Assembly: GCA_028719205.1 (NCBI GenBank)
Contig: JAQUKH010000055.1
Location: 1 to 7,353 of the forward strand
DNA from: a bacterium
GTDB taxonomy: Bacteria > JACRDZ01 > JAQUKH01
Length of the DNA stretch: 7,353 nt
Reading direction: 5' to 3'
The notes under the pieces were generated by a model. That model was not told the DNA's origin. It worked only from the letters and a program-made list of their open reading frames with translations, and ran no database searches. This document shows, piece by piece, positions 1 to 6,934 of the stretch (within the stretch, counting starts at the first letter, position 1; every line of letters begins with the position of its first letter). The position numbers and the translations under genes are program-made.

Positions 1-460
1 TGATCCTGCTACGTTTCAACGGGTGACTTCCCATGCCTAATATTTCACGAACCGATTCATTTACCTCTACGGCAGGAACAGCGCTTCCCATTTTTTTTGC
101 CTCGTCAAAACAATGTTCAATAAATTTCTTACTTGCCAGCGGGCGAACACTATCGTGAACAGCGATCCATTCAGAGTCCTGTATGAGATCCAGACCGTTC
201 TTCACCGAATGATAACGGGTCTCCCCTCCCTCAGTAACCAAATGTTCCACGTGAAAACAATATTTTTTACATAATAATTGCCAAGTTGTTATATGTTCTT
301 TTGGCAGCACAACGATTATCTTTATATGGGAATCTAATTCCAGGAATGGTTGAATAGAATGAAAAATTATTGGCTTGCCATTTAAAAGCAGAAATTGTTT
401 GGGCACAGTGTTACCCATTCTTTGTCCAAGACCTCCCGCAACAATGATTACCGTATTCAA
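1..460 (-). CDS. ispD: 2-C-methyl-D-erythritol 4-phosphate cytidylyltransferase (IspD), N-terminal part, cut by window edge
   Basis: IspD couples CTP with 2-C-methyl-D-erythritol 4-phosphate to give CDP-methylerythritol in the cytosolic MEP pathway to isoprenoids. The window holds 153 codons of a family of about 230 residues; the C-terminus lies beyond position 1. Visible signatures are the CTP-binding loop AGGLGQRMG at residues 8-16 followed by PKQF (20-23), which supplies the conserved Arg14 and Lys21. Also present are GGETRYHSV (78-86), HDSVRP (102-107) with the metal/substrate aspartate, and VPAVEVNESV (128-137). The frame has no ATG: an in-frame TAA lies seven codons upstream and the only usable start is TTG at 460-458, exactly where the family normally begins. 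It begins 11 bases after the lipoprotein gene stops, so it is probably the distal gene of the ruvB unit. The family call is firm; the TTG start is inferred. Confidence 0.93.
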   Translation of the reverse strand, partial: MNTVIIVAGGLGQRMGNTVPKQFLLLNGKPIIFHSIQPFLELDSHIKIIVVLPKEHITTWQLLCKKYCFHVEHLVTEGGETRYHSVKNGLDLIQDSEWIAVHDSVRPLASKKFIEHCFDEAKKMGSAVPAVEVNESVREILGMGSHPLKRSRI

Positions 461-471
461 TTGATGATTGT

Positions 472-1491
472 TTATTGATTATTTTTTAATGAAGATTTAT
501 TTATGCATCCTTGTTGCTTAGCCTTTATTCTGAACCATTTCAGGTTATCAAAATGAAGGGTTTTAATACTATCCGACACAAGCTCCTTTACGGGCCCGAA
601 CCAATCACCTAAAAAATCATCTCCTGAAAGATCATCCCTGTCATAGACTCCTATCTTAAACTCATCATTCGGCGAAAAATGATATAAATAGACCGTATCC
701 TTATCGAGATAATTGGTAGAATAGGTCGCTTCGCGTGAACGCCAGTAAGGAAAAGTAAAATCGCCTTCGCCCGAAGCAGGATAAAATATTTCCCAGTATA
801 TATCGGGATAGCCCAGCCTGAAAGAAAAATCCATCCCCACAGGCGAGAATTTGTCGTCGTTTCTCAGATCGAGACCTTCGCCATAAAGAGTGGTCAGATA
901 TATTTCAGGAATGTCCATAATAAATTTCACCTTTCCATAAATATTATGATAAGGAGCCTCCAGGTCAACATTTACTTTCGACGTAGTGTCGAAATGCGAA
1001 CCATAAAAAGCAGTGTTAAAAAGTTCCGCTTCAAAATGATGTTTCCCTGTTTTCAAGGAATGAAAAACGGTCAAAGGAAACTGTACTTCATCATGATATC
1101 CGGACGTAATGTTTTGTTTTCTGAAAGGAATGATAACCATATTTGAATCGGGCGCAGTGTATAAAAAGCCAAGGTAACCCACTACTTTAGAGTCTATCAG
1201 GACGGGTTTTCCATCGCAGAATAATTTAAGAAAAAACCGCGTTTCAGTCAAGGTATCGCCATAAAAACTATCTACAGGCAACTTAATATTTTTGGTCAGT
1301 TTAAAATCGAGCGAAATAGTAAGCATTTCTTTGTATTCTGTTATCTTAACCCGGACGTTTTTGGTAGAAAAATAATTTGTGTTACCGGATAATTCGGTGT
1401 CTATCTGTTTTTCGTCTAACCTCCTGTCCCAGTCGCTAACACAGCCTGTCAAAACATATATGAACAATGTTATAATACAGATATTTCTCAT
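472..1491 (-). CDS. exported lipoprotein with a C2-like C-terminal region
   Basis: A 339-residue protein that I cannot assign to a named family. The N-terminus is a lipoprotein signal: a short charged start, a hydrophobic stretch (4-14) and the lipobox LTGC with Cys17, so the mature protein should be lipid-anchored in the envelope. After Cys17 comes V-S-D-W-D; the aspartates are not directly after the Cys, so sorting is uncertain. Residues 40-180 look like alternating beta strands. The C-terminal part resembles a C2 domain: YPDIYWEI (228-235) resembles the loop-1 'DPYVkv' segment, and FKIGVYDRDDLSGDDFLGDW (278-297) matches the loop-3 'VxDxDxxxxxDFxG' pattern, with Asp284, Asp286 and Asp292 in the calcium-ligand positions. 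The start lies two bases after the ruvB stop (TGAttATG), which suggests translational coupling. The C2 assignment is pattern-based and unconfirmed. The gene itself is secure. Confidence 0.88.
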   Translation of the reverse strand: MRNICIITLFIYVLTGCVSDWDRRLDEKQIDTELSGNTNYFSTKNVRVKITEYKEMLTISLDFKLTKNIKLPVDSFYGDTLTETRFFLKLFCDGKPVLIDSKVVGYLGFLYTAPDSNMVIIPFRKQNITSGYHDEVQFPLTVFHSLKTGKHHFEAELFNTAFYGSHFDTTSKVNVDLEAPYHNIYGKVKFIMDIPEIYLTTLYGEGLDLRNDDKFSPVGMDFSFRLGYPDIYWEIFYPASGEGDFTFPYWRSREATYSTNYLDKDTVYLYHFSPNDEFKIGVYDRDDLSGDDFLGDWFGPVKELVSDSIKTLHFDNLKWFRIKAKQQGCINKSSLKNNQ

Positions 1492-1493
1492 AA

Positions 1494-2516
1494 TCAGAAT
1501 AGTGTTTTGTCGGAATTAAAAAAGGGAAGTCCTAAGTGTTTGTATGCAAATTCTGTTACTTCTCTGCCACGTGGAGTTCGCTTTAAGAACCCTTCCTGAA
1601 TCAAAAACGGTTCATATACTTCCTCTATGGTACCGGCATCTTCACCAACCGCTGTGGAAATGGTATTAAGCCCTACAGGTCCTCCTTTGAATTTATTGAT
1701 GATCGTCTGGAGAATTTTATTGTCCATTTCATCAAGACCGTATTTGTCGATATTCAGGGCATCTAAAGCAAAACGGGCAATTTTAAGATTTACCATCCCG
1801 TCGCCCTTGACCTGTGCAAAATCGCGTACTCTGCGTAAAAGAGCGTTGGCTATTCGTGGGGTTCCCCGGCTTCGTCGTGCAATTTCATAGGATGCATTAT
1901 CATCTACATCGACCTGTAATATACCAGCAGATCTTTTAATGATCATGTCAAGAATTTCAGCGCCATAATATTCAAGATGCATACGTATACCAAATCGTTC
2001 ACGAAGCGGGCTAGTAAGCAACCCTGAGCGGGTCGTTGCACCAATAAGAGTGAAGGGATTGAGGGTAATCTGAATGGAACGTGCACTGGCGCCTTTATCA
2101 AGCATAATATCTATCCGGAAATCTTCCATGGCTGAGTATAAATATTCCTCAACCACAGGACTAAGCCTATGAATTTCGTCGATGAACAACACATCTCCCT
2201 TTTCTAAATTTGTTAGGAGGCCGGCTAAATCGCCTGGCTTATCGAGTACAGGGCCTGAAGTAACTTTTAATCCCGCCTCTAGTTCATTGGCAATAATGTT
2301 GGCAAGGGTAGTTTTCCCCAAACCCGGAGGACCGTGTAAAAGAACATGATCGAGTGAATCGCCGCGCATTTTTGCTGCCTGAACAAAGACCTTTAAATTT
2401 TCGACAACCTTTTCCTGTCCGAAAAAATTCTCGAACTCTAAAGGGCGGAGCTTCTGTTCAACCTCTTTCTCTTTGTCGTTATTAGTACCCTGGTCTCTTA
2501 TATCGAAATCGCTCAT
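1494..2516 (-). CDS. ruvB: Holliday junction branch migration DNA helicase RuvB
   Basis: RuvB is the hexameric AAA+ motor that, with RuvA, drives branch migration of Holliday junctions in recombination and repair. All family landmarks are present at full length (340 residues). These are the N-terminal [12 protein letters not shown] segment (23-34), Walker A GPPGLGKT (62-69), Walker B LFIDEIHR (110-117), sensor 1 GATTRSG (159-165), the SPLRERFG segment bearing the arginine-finger region (169-176), and sensor 2 [13 protein letters not shown] (217-229). The C-terminal winged-helix region (about 258-335) contains GGPVGLNT and RTPRGREVT. No key residue is missing. The start fits the family's usual N-terminus, and a -7 box lies 13 bases upstream. 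ruvA and ruvC are not in the window. It is followed after two bases by the lipoprotein gene and then ispD, so it probably heads a three-gene unit. Confidence 0.98.
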   Translation of the reverse strand: MSDFDIRDQGTNNDKEKEVEQKLRPLEFENFFGQEKVVENLKVFVQAAKMRGDSLDHVLLHGPPGLGKTTLANIIANELEAGLKVTSGPVLDKPGDLAGLLTNLEKGDVLFIDEIHRLSPVVEEYLYSAMEDFRIDIMLDKGASARSIQITLNPFTLIGATTRSGLLTSPLRERFGIRMHLEYYGAEILDMIIKRSAGILQVDVDDNASYEIARRSRGTPRIANALLRRVRDFAQVKGDGMVNLKIARFALDALNIDKYGLDEMDNKILQTIINKFKGGPVGLNTISTAVGEDAGTIEEVYEPFLIQEGFLKRTPRGREVTEFAYKHLGLPFFNSDKTLF

Positions 2517-2529
2517 GCAGCTAAACGGT

Positions 2530-2537
2530 CAAATATA
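2530..2537 (-). promoter_or_regulatory. candidate -7 box for ruvB
   Basis: TATATTTG on the minus strand fits the Bacteroidota -7 consensus TAnnTTTG and ends 13 bases before the ruvB ATG. No TTTG occurs at the expected distance of about 19 bases upstream, so this is half a promoter and weak alone. The position and the 51-base gap before ruvB support it. Confidence 0.4.
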
Positions 2538-2567
2538 GTATCTTCAAAAGTAGGAATTTTTTATCAA

Positions 2568-3215
2568 TCAATCTTTTTTCCTTTTCGGAAAGACCGAACG
2601 ATAAATATCACCAAGAAATATCTTTAACTTCAAAGAATAAATAGGTGTGTTAAAATTTTCTTTAATGGCGGGATTGTCCTTCAACATTAGTTGATAGCCT
2701 AACCCGGCACCTATTCCGAACCATTTCAGAATTTTATACTGGCCTGAAATACTGGCCTCGTAGTTGATTATTACACTCCAGTTGTTTTTAAATTTTGCAT
2801 CCCGGTAATGATATTCGTAATGAGTATTTCCTATTCCTATCTGAATAGGAATGCTGAATTCCCACCGCTTGTTTTTAAAAAATACATATTCTATGAAATA
2901 ACTCATATAGCTCATTTTAAGACCTGAAATGACCGTGTCTATAATAACTCCACTGCTATCAATATAAACCGGGCGCGTAAGCCTTGAATTTAATTGATTG
3001 TACCCTCCTCCTACTCTAAATTTATCGTTAAACTCCGCACCTACCTTAAAGCCTGTAATTCTCGAAGGTGAAGTTGCAGTAAAAGAATAACGATTATCGA
3101 GTCGAATGGAAAATTTTGGTTTTGATTTAATGGCTTCGCCAATAGAATCAACAAACTGAGCTCTTAAGTTCAGGTTAAAAATACAAAGGATGATAAGGAT
3201 AGCAAATACTTTCAC
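2568..3215 (-). CDS. exported protein resembling a small outer-membrane beta-barrel
   Basis: A 215-residue protein that I do not recognise by name. It has a clear signal peptide (residues 1-20, hydrophobic 4-16, ending LRAQ). The mature part has about eight amphipathic stretches with alternating aromatic/hydrophobic and polar or glycine residues (about 35-47, 52-61, 64-74, 100-113, 117-130, 145-160, 164-178, 191-201). These are separated by turns rich in N, D, K and G, as in small eight-stranded outer-membrane barrels. It ends in a basic tail (KRKKD) rather than a terminal aromatic residue, which is atypical. The start codon is GTG: no in-frame ATG occurs before residue 101, and the GTG places the signal peptide correctly. 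It begins eight bases after the MORN gene ends, so the two are almost certainly co-transcribed. The envelope location is inferred; no enzymatic motif is visible. Confidence 0.85.
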   Translation of the reverse strand: MKVFAILIILCIFNLNLRAQFVDSIGEAIKSKPKFSIRLDNRYSFTATSPSRITGFKVGAEFNDKFRVGGGYNQLNSRLTRPVYIDSSGVIIDTVISGLKMSYMSYFIEYVFFKNKRWEFSIPIQIGIGNTHYEYHYRDAKFKNNWSVIINYEASISGQYKILKWFGIGAGLGYQLMLKDNPAIKENFNTPIYSLKLKIFLGDIYRSVFPKRKKD

Positions 3216-3223
3216 TGGGTTCT

Positions 3224-4786
3224 CTATTCTTTTATGCCCCTGGGAAGCTTAATTTTTACACCATTAAGTTTATATTCTTTATCGTTTCTATATGTGATGG
3301 TCAGGTATAATTCACCCTGCATATCATACTTGTACCAGTTTTTTTCGCGGACACCCATCGAATAGTACCCTTCTTCGCGAACATATCCGTTATCATAAAA
3401 CCATTTCTGTTTTCCATCGAGTACGCCTTGGACATAATTTCCTTCAAAAGCTGTTTTTCCGTTTGAAAAAGTTTCTTTCCAAGGTCCGTTTTGCAAGCCT
3501 GCTTGGTAATTTCCTTCTTCGGTTATATCACCTACATGATAATACCATGCACCCTCTCTTTCGCCATCTGAATATTCACCTTTCAGCAAAATACTTCCAT
3601 CCTTATCATATTCAGTAAAAGTACCTTCTTCTTTTCCCCTGTCCATGTTTTCTTCACGCCAGGTTTTACCATTATCGTAATACCATATCCATAACCCGGA
3701 GGGCTTATCTTTACTGTATTTTCCTTTTTGCTCAATCTTGCCGCTGGTATAATAAAAAACCCATTCGCCAGTCCTAGCATCGTTGGTATAAGTACCTTGA
3801 GCCTTTAGCTCGCCCGTTTCGTAGTAATATTTCCAAATTCCCTGTTTTTTATCGTTTTCGTCTATAGCTCCCTCGCCCGACAATATTCCTGTTTCGTTAT
3901 ATTCCTTTGCCATGATAACTGATCCGTCACGGGGATATTCTTTATGTATTCCTACAGGAACACCTTCTTTATATCCGCCAAGAAACTTTAATTTGCCGTT
4001 GTCATAATAATCTTCGACCCACTTTACCGGATTTTCTTCTTCGCTTATACTATCGGTTAACAAGGTACCATGTAAATACTTTACAAGTTTTGTCAGTTTT
4101 CCGGATGCGTCAAATTCTTTATAAAAACCGCTTAACGTATCGTTCAGATAATTTGATTCTATGGCCAGTTTATTGTTAGGGTGAAAGGTTTTCCATACAC
4201 CTTGTTTAAGCCCGATGTTATCAACCTGATTGATTCTTTCCCGGTTAATAATATAATCATTACTGTACTCTGTTATGGCAATAATTTTTCCGTTCTTATC
4301 AAATTCCTTGGCCATTCCGTGTTTTTTTCCGTCCTTATAAAGGACCGATTTAACCAGAACACCTTTTTCATAATAATAAGATGTTCCTTGCTTTACATCA
4401 TTCAGGTAAAGTTCTTTGGAAACAAGCCCGCCACTTGTTTTATTATTATCATACGTATATTCGTAAGTATACATGTATCCGTTCTTTTTCCCGTTCTTAT
4501 AATCTATCTTCTGAAGTGTATCTCCATGCTCATTATAAAATATCCAGAGGCTGTCAAGTTCAAAATTAAAGCGGTTTCCTTCCGCTTTTACAAGGCCGCT
4601 GGGATAATAAGTTTTCCAGAAACCATCCGGTTTTCCATTACGCATGTTCCCTTCGCTTGAGATTTTTCCATTTTCGTAATAAAAGATATTATAGCCGTTA
4701 GGATTGACCTTATTGGGTTGAGCCAAAACAAAATTAACGGATACAAAAATTAACAGACCTATAATGGCTACTGTCTTTACCATCAT
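3224..4786 (-). CDS. exported MORN-repeat (YwqK-like) protein
   Basis: A 520-residue protein with a signal peptide (1-23; hydrophobic 6-21, ending VLAQ before a proline). The rest is built almost entirely of MORN-variant repeats of the form YYxxGxxxxxGxYxxGxxxGxWxxYY. Repeat anchors can be read near residues 37, 61, 84, 139, 162, 224, 261, 284, 322, 346, 370, 393, 416, 440, 464 and 487. From 322 to 487 the spacing is a regular 23-24 residues. Such repeats form extended beta-hairpin solenoids and usually mediate binding; no catalytic domain is visible. Databases often label these proteins 'YwqK family antitoxin', but nothing here supports a toxin-antitoxin role. Two ATGs stand in tandem (4786 and 4783) and either could be used. 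The barrel-like gene follows after eight bases, which suggests a shared envelope function. A -7 box in the nadA-MORN gap may give it its own promoter. Confidence 0.93.
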   Translation of the reverse strand: MMVKTVAIIGLLIFVSVNFVLAQPNKVNPNGYNIFYYENGKISSEGNMRNGKPDGFWKTYYPSGLVKAEGNRFNFELDSLWIFYNEHGDTLQKIDYKNGKKNGYMYTYEYTYDNNKTSGGLVSKELYLNDVKQGTSYYYEKGVLVKSVLYKDGKKHGMAKEFDKNGKIIAITEYSNDYIINRERINQVDNIGLKQGVWKTFHPNNKLAIESNYLNDTLSGFYKEFDASGKLTKLVKYLHGTLLTDSISEEENPVKWVEDYYDNGKLKFLGGYKEGVPVGIHKEYPRDGSVIMAKEYNETGILSGEGAIDENDKKQGIWKYYYETGELKAQGTYTNDARTGEWVFYYTSGKIEQKGKYSKDKPSGLWIWYYDNGKTWREENMDRGKEEGTFTEYDKDGSILLKGEYSDGEREGAWYYHVGDITEEGNYQAGLQNGPWKETFSNGKTAFEGNYVQGVLDGKQKWFYDNGYVREEGYYSMGVREKNWYKYDMQGELYLTITYRNDKEYKLNGVKIKLPRGIKE

Positions 4787-4799
4787 CTCAAGTTTAAGG

Positions 4800-4807
4800 C
4801 AAAGATA
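4800..4807 (-). promoter_or_regulatory. candidate -7 box for the MORN/barrel pair
   Basis: TATCTTTG on the minus strand fits TAnnTTTG and lies 13 bases before the MORN start, inside the 48-base gap after nadA. The upstream element is degenerate, with no TTTG at the expected spacing. It suggests that the pair can be transcribed apart from nadA. Confidence 0.4.
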
Positions 4808-4834
4808 AATATTGTTTTAAGGAAAAATAAGAAA

Positions 4835-5815
4835 TTATTTACCGTATGATATTTCAAGCATTCTTTTTATTGGTTTTTCAGCTTTCTTTATGAGCTCTTC
4901 AGGAAGAACGATCTCAGGTTGTTCATATTTCAGTGCTATATAGATTTTTTTCAAGGTTGTTAATTTCATAAAATTACAGTCATTGCAACCACAGGTAGAA
5001 TCTAAAGGTGGAGCTGGTATAAAAATTTTTGAAGGAGAAGATTTTTGCATCTGGTGAATAATTCCTGATTCGGTAGCAATAATATATTTTTTTGACGAAT
5101 CTTTTGAACTGTATTCTAATAAGGCAGCGGTTGATCCTATAAAGTCAGATATAATTAATACTGGTTTCTGGCATTCGGGGTGTGAAATTATTTTTGCATC
5201 GGGATTTTCTTTTTTTAACTCTATTATCTTCTCGACCGAAAATTGTTCGTGAACATGACAGGCACCTTCCCAAATCACCATATCTCTTCCTGTTTTGCTA
5301 TTAATGTAGTTACCCAGATTACGATCAGGAGCAAATATGATCTTTTGATCTTTTGGAAAATTTTCTACAATTTTTATAGCATTCGAAGAAGTACAAATTA
5401 CGTCTGATAAAGCCTTAATATCAGCTGTTGTGTTAATGTAAGTAATAACAATATGCTTAGGGTATTTTTTTTTGAATTCAGTAAAGTCATCCGCTTTAAT
5501 TGAATCTGCCAATGAACAACCTGACTTTAAATCGGGAACCAAAACCTTTTTTAAAGGTGATAATATTTTGGCTGTTTCGGCCATAAAATTAACACCGGCA
5601 AATAAAATTATATTTGCATTATTATCTGATGCTCTTTGCGACAATTGCAGGCTATCCCCAACAAAATCTGCTATATCCTGAACTTCTCCATTTTGATAAT
5701 AATGTGCCAGTAAAATGGCATTCTTTTGTTTTTTCAGGATCTCTATTTCCTTTTTAATATCCAGACCTGAATCAATAGCAATATCTAAATATCCTTTTTC
5801 TTCAATTTCCTTCAT
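4835..5815 (-). CDS. nadA: quinolinate synthase NadA
   Basis: NadA is the cytosolic 4Fe-4S enzyme that condenses iminoaspartate with dihydroxyacetone phosphate to quinolinate, the precursor of NAD. The protein is 326 residues, normal for the family. Landmarks are AHYYQ (37-41), GDSLQLS (53-59), GVNFMAETAK (74-83), SGCSLAD (98-104) with Cys100, ICTSSNA (140-146), APDRNLG (162-168), GACHVHE (184-190) with Cys186, SHPEC (211-215), ATESGI (247-252) and a final CGCNDCNFMK cluster (275-284). By comparison with characterised NadA proteins, Cys100, Cys186 and one Cys of the last cluster, most likely Cys280, ligate the iron-sulfur cluster. nadB and nadC, often adjacent, are not in the window. The gene is divergent from rpiB across a long AT-rich gap and has a -7 box and a tandem repeat upstream. 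Confidence 0.97.
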   Translation of the reverse strand: MKEIEEKGYLDIAIDSGLDIKKEIEILKKQKNAILLAHYYQNGEVQDIADFVGDSLQLSQRASDNNANIILFAGVNFMAETAKILSPLKKVLVPDLKSGCSLADSIKADDFTEFKKKYPKHIVITYINTTADIKALSDVICTSSNAIKIVENFPKDQKIIFAPDRNLGNYINSKTGRDMVIWEGACHVHEQFSVEKIIELKKENPDAKIISHPECQKPVLIISDFIGSTAALLEYSSKDSSKKYIIATESGIIHQMQKSSPSKIFIPAPPLDSTCGCNDCNFMKLTTLKKIYIALKYEQPEIVLPEELIKKAEKPIKRMLEISYGK

Positions 5816-5833
5816 TCCTGTTTTATTTCAAAA

Positions 5834-5841
5834 CAAAGGTA
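5834..5841 (-). promoter_or_regulatory. candidate -7 box for nadA
   Basis: TACCTTTG on the minus strand fits TAnnTTTG and ends 18 bases before the nadA ATG. No TTTG is seen about 19 bases upstream; instead the spacer holds an AGTTTACAT copy of the tandem repeat, which could bind a regulator. AGGA directly abuts the ATG and is too close to be a normal ribosome-binding site. Confidence 0.5.
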
Positions 5842-5891
5842 AAACCGAATTATGTAAACTCCTACTTAAATAAAGGTAAAAAATGTAAACT
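5835..5891 (-). repeat. tandem composite repeat upstream of nadA
   Basis: Two exact pairs are visible on the plus strand. AAAGGTAAAA occurs at 5835-5844 and 5872-5881, and ATGTAAACT at 5852-5860 and 5883-5891. Read towards nadA, each copy is AGTTTACAT followed by TTTTACCTTT, with 7 and 1 intervening bases. The copy nearer nadA ends in G and completes the -7 box; the distal copy ends in A and does not. This could be a duplicated promoter/operator unit. The function is inferred. Confidence 0.6.
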
Positions 5892-6435
5892 ATCTATATT
5901 ATTTATATTATAAATTATATTAAAAAATTTTTGATGATAATAATGATCGGTTAGTATGGTTAATTTTTTTATGATATAAATATTGTTTTTTATGAAATTG
6001 AAATTATAATAACATTGAATAAACAATAAATAGTACGTTAAATCAGGTGTTTGAATAGAATAATTAACAGTGTTTATAACATGAATTGACAGATAAAACT
6101 TAATAAAATTTTTAGGTGTTTTTGTTTGTCGGTGTGTTTATTCATTTATTTATTTTTTGTCAAAATTATTTTTAAAATCAAAAAACTGCCTTATGAAATT
6201 GGAAAAAATGAAACTCAAATAAACTTTCCACTTTAAATGAAATTTTATTTAGAAACGATTAACATTTTTTATTTTTTTTAAATAAACTGACACTAAGCAC
6301 TAAAAAATTTTAAATATATATAAGTTTTTAATTATAAATATTTTAACAATGTTGAAAAATATTAATCAGAAAAGTGTAAAAAATATTTGCTCAGTAAAAA
6401 GAAATTTTTTATGGGGAACTTTAATGATAAAAAAA
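5892..6435. other. very AT-rich intergenic region, no gene seen
   Basis: Hand count gives 101 G/C in 580 bases at 5881-6460 (17%). The region is full of A- and T-tracts and short start-stop frames of at most a few codons, for example nine codons from ATG at 6194. I see no coding potential, no tRNA-like cloverleaf, no clear GC-rich hairpin with a T-tract and no CRISPR-like repeats. AGGTGTTT occurs twice (6045 and 6114) with looser relatives at 6069 and 6131; this may be chance. The A-tracts may make the DNA curved. Confidence 0.7.
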
Positions 6436-6443
6436 TACCTTTG
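6436..6443 (+). promoter_or_regulatory. candidate -7 box for rpiB
   Basis: TACCTTTG matches TAnnTTTG and ends 19 bases before the rpiB ATG, implying a short leader of roughly a dozen bases. The -33 TTTG is not conserved; only a weak TTATGG-like stretch lies near 6409-6414. No Shine-Dalgarno sequence is seen. Confidence 0.5.
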
Positions 6444-6462
6444 AAAAAAATAAAAGATCACT

Positions 6463-6897
6463 ATGAAAATATCTATCGGTTGCGATCATGCCGGCTTTGA
6501 ATTAAAACAAAAAATACTTAAGAGCCCAGTCATACATAAGTTTGATGTATCCGACGAAGGATGCTTTAGCTCTGAAAGTGTCGATTATCCTGACTTTGCG
6601 CATAAGGTAGGAAAAAAAGTAAATGATAAAGTAGTTGATTTTGGTATAGTGATTTGTGGTAGCGGAAACGGAGTAAATATGGTGGTAAATAAATACTCAA
6701 AAGTCCGCTCTGCACTTTGCTGGACAAAAGAAATAGCAGAACTGGCACGACTTCATAACAATGCAAATATATGTGCTATTCCTGCCCGTTTTATTTCTGA
6801 AGAAATAGCTATAAATATTGTTGATACCTTTTTAAATACTGGTTTTGAAGGGGGGCGTCACCTAAATAGAATTAATAAAATTCCAATTAGTCAATAA
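6463..6897 (+). CDS. rpiB: ribose-5-phosphate isomerase B
   Basis: RpiB interconverts ribose 5-phosphate and ribulose 5-phosphate in the non-oxidative pentose phosphate pathway, in the cytosol. The 144-residue length is typical of the RpiB/LacAB family. Motifs in order are GCDHAGFELK (6-15) with Asp8 and His9, SVDYPDFA (39-46), the catalytic-cysteine loop ICGSGNG (64-70) with Cys65, and RLHNNANI (96-103) with the ring-opening His98. PARF (107-110) and the phosphate-binding tail FEGGRHLNRINKI (128-140) with Arg132 and Arg136 follow. Nothing essential is missing. The ATG at 6463 fits the family's N-terminus, and a -7 box lies upstream. The next plus-strand gene is 148 bases downstream with its own promoter, so rpiB is probably monocistronic. 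I see no convincing terminator. Related sugar isomerases share the fold, but the Cys and His pattern favours RpiB. Confidence 0.96.
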   Translation: MKISIGCDHAGFELKQKILKSPVIHKFDVSDEGCFSSESVDYPDFAHKVGKKVNDKVVDFGIVICGSGNGVNMVVNKYSKVRSALCWTKEIAELARLHNNANICAIPARFISEEIAINIVDTFLNTGFEGGRHLNRINKIPISQ

Positions 6898-6934
6898 TAT
6901 AGCCTTATAACATGTTTTTAAATTTATCCTTGTG

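Noticed and set aside
946-1146. A 66-codon plus-strand frame inside the lipoprotein gene
   Set aside because: It is antisense to the lipoprotein gene, short and without motifs.
1627-1890. An 87-codon plus-strand frame inside ruvB
   Set aside because: It is antisense to strongly conserved RuvB sequence; the open frame follows from ruvB codon use.
4181-4660. A 159-codon open frame on the plus strand inside the MORN gene
   Set aside because: It is antisense to a clear repeat protein, has low-complexity hydrophobic composition, and has no promoter or recognisable motif.
3224-4786. Toxin-antitoxin system, suggested by the 'YwqK family antitoxin' label that such MORN proteins often receive
   Set aside because: The protein is exported, 520 residues of repeats, and its neighbours are nadA and a barrel-like protein; no toxin gene is adjacent.
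6045-6139. AGGTGTTT-like motifs (6045, 6069, 6114, 6131) as an ordered repeat array
   Set aside because: Only two copies are exact and the spacing is irregular, so chance is a sufficient explanation.
6194-6223. Nine-codon peptide frame in the AT-rich region
   Set aside because: Such short frames are expected by chance at this composition; no promoter or conservation can be shown.
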